From contig VHZZ01000085.1 of assembly GCA_009801015.1 (NCBI GenBank), positions 297,469 to 342,943 of the forward strand: 45,475 bases of DNA. Reading direction: 5' to 3'. Under the pieces are notes generated by a model. It did no database searches and had not been told where the DNA came from. It saw only the letters and a program-made list of their open reading frames with translations. Made by a program: the position numbers and the translations under genes. The DNA is from Silene noctiflora (Eukaryota; Streptophyta; Magnoliopsida; Caryophyllales; Caryophyllaceae). This document shows, piece after piece, positions 44,892 to 45,475 of the stretch (within the stretch, counting starts at the first letter, position 1; every line of letters starts with the position of its first letter).

Positions 44892-45475
44892 CTGTCACAT
44901 TTGGAAGTTGTAATTATCACGAAAAATCAGATAATGTCATACTCATTACTTAATTTGCACAGCCATGAGTTTTTTTTTTGAAGCGGTTTCACATGTAAGA
45001 CCAACCCATATGCATATATATATACACCCGGTAAAATAACTTGACCCAAATGCTCTTATTGACTACCAGTATCAGAATAAACTAACAAAAAACGATCTGA
45101 AACCAGATTTGACCCAAATTACTGAAATGACACTAATAGCAAACCCAAACCAGAAAAGACCTGAACTGACCCAAATGTATGCAAAACCGCAATGACACGG
45201 ACTGGAACTGAGCAGACCCAACCCATTTAACAGGTCTACATGCATAGTTCCCTTAATTATATGGTTGATCAGTAAATCAATTTGCTTCACACATAAGACC
45301 GTCTTTTGTGGATAATAACTAAGCACCTTCAATCAATGTATACCATTTCTAACCTATAGTACTATATCACCCTACATCCATGTAGACACCAAAATTTTAT
45401 ATTTTGGTATCTATTATTTATTTAATATCTTTTGTATTTAGGGATAATTATCAAAAATATTGTGATAATATCTTA
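44892..45475 (-). other. Intron of the DUF1295 gene
   Basis: No exon is recognisable up to the window edge. Around 45005-45240 there is 'gacccaaat / acctgaactgaccc'-rich sequence typical of decayed DNA-transposon relics in plants. The upstream exons must lie beyond 45475. Confidence 0.5.

Noticed and set aside
1-45475. CRISPR arrays, bacterial operons, intact tRNA or rRNA genes, or a novel defence-type system
   Set aside because: The window is plant nuclear DNA. No regular spacer arrays, cloverleaf tRNAs or rRNA segments were seen, and all well-supported genes belong to known families.

Overview
This is a plant nuclear window, from a core eudicot and most plausibly Caryophyllales (spinach/quinoa/beet-like). 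The lineage is an inference from general sequence style, especially the abundant 'tactccctcc' Stowaway MITEs and 'tacggagtat' words; the sequence does not prove it. Genes have many short exons with GT-AG introns, intergenic DNA is AT-rich and full of transposon relics, and scattered N bases point to a draft assembly. I rebuilt the gene models by hand from splice sites and protein-family conservation. Every exon chain below closes in frame.

Layout. 1-1818: 5' part of a Ty3/gypsy LTR retrotransposon on the minus strand (start of protease, gag, PBS, LTR). 1819-4034: upstream region of LHY with two class-I TCP sites and a G-box. About 4035-18093 (+): LHY, the MYB-SHAQKYF circadian clock factor, 681 aa, with an unusual 9.8-kb intron that splits the MYB-repeat coding region from the rest and is packed with mobile-element debris. 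21080-23352 (+): soluble inorganic pyrophosphatase (PPA), 217 aa. 28654-24290 (-): ribosome production factor 1 (RPF1, Brix domain), 374 aa, convergent with PPA. 29026-30943: a TRIM-type LTR element whose 5' LTR is split by a 1.5-kb Helitron. 34058-31498 and 40166-38292 (-): two tandem UMAMIT/nodulin-MtN21 EamA transporters, 364 aa each, with identical exon lengths, carried on a roughly 5.3-kb tandem duplication that includes a ~300-bp repeat array. 44891-44409 (-): last exon of a DUF1295/steroid-5-alpha-reductase-like membrane protein that continues beyond the window.

How the genes relate. These are unlinked housekeeping and signalling functions: clock transcription, pyrophosphate removal, 60S ribosome assembly, amino-acid/auxin-type export, and lipid or sterol-type reduction. 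The main context signal is microsynteny. LHY followed head-to-tail by a soluble pyrophosphatase, with a UMAMIT nearby, recalls the end of Arabidopsis chromosome 1 (from memory, At1g01050 PPA1, At1g01060 LHY, At1g01070 UMAMIT). I see no CRISPR, operon-type or clearly unknown protein system. The most noteworthy structures are the giant TE-filled LHY intron, the Helitron-in-TRIM nesting with an exactly reconstructable target site, the dated tandem duplication of transporters, and a G-rich minisatellite inside the LHY intron.
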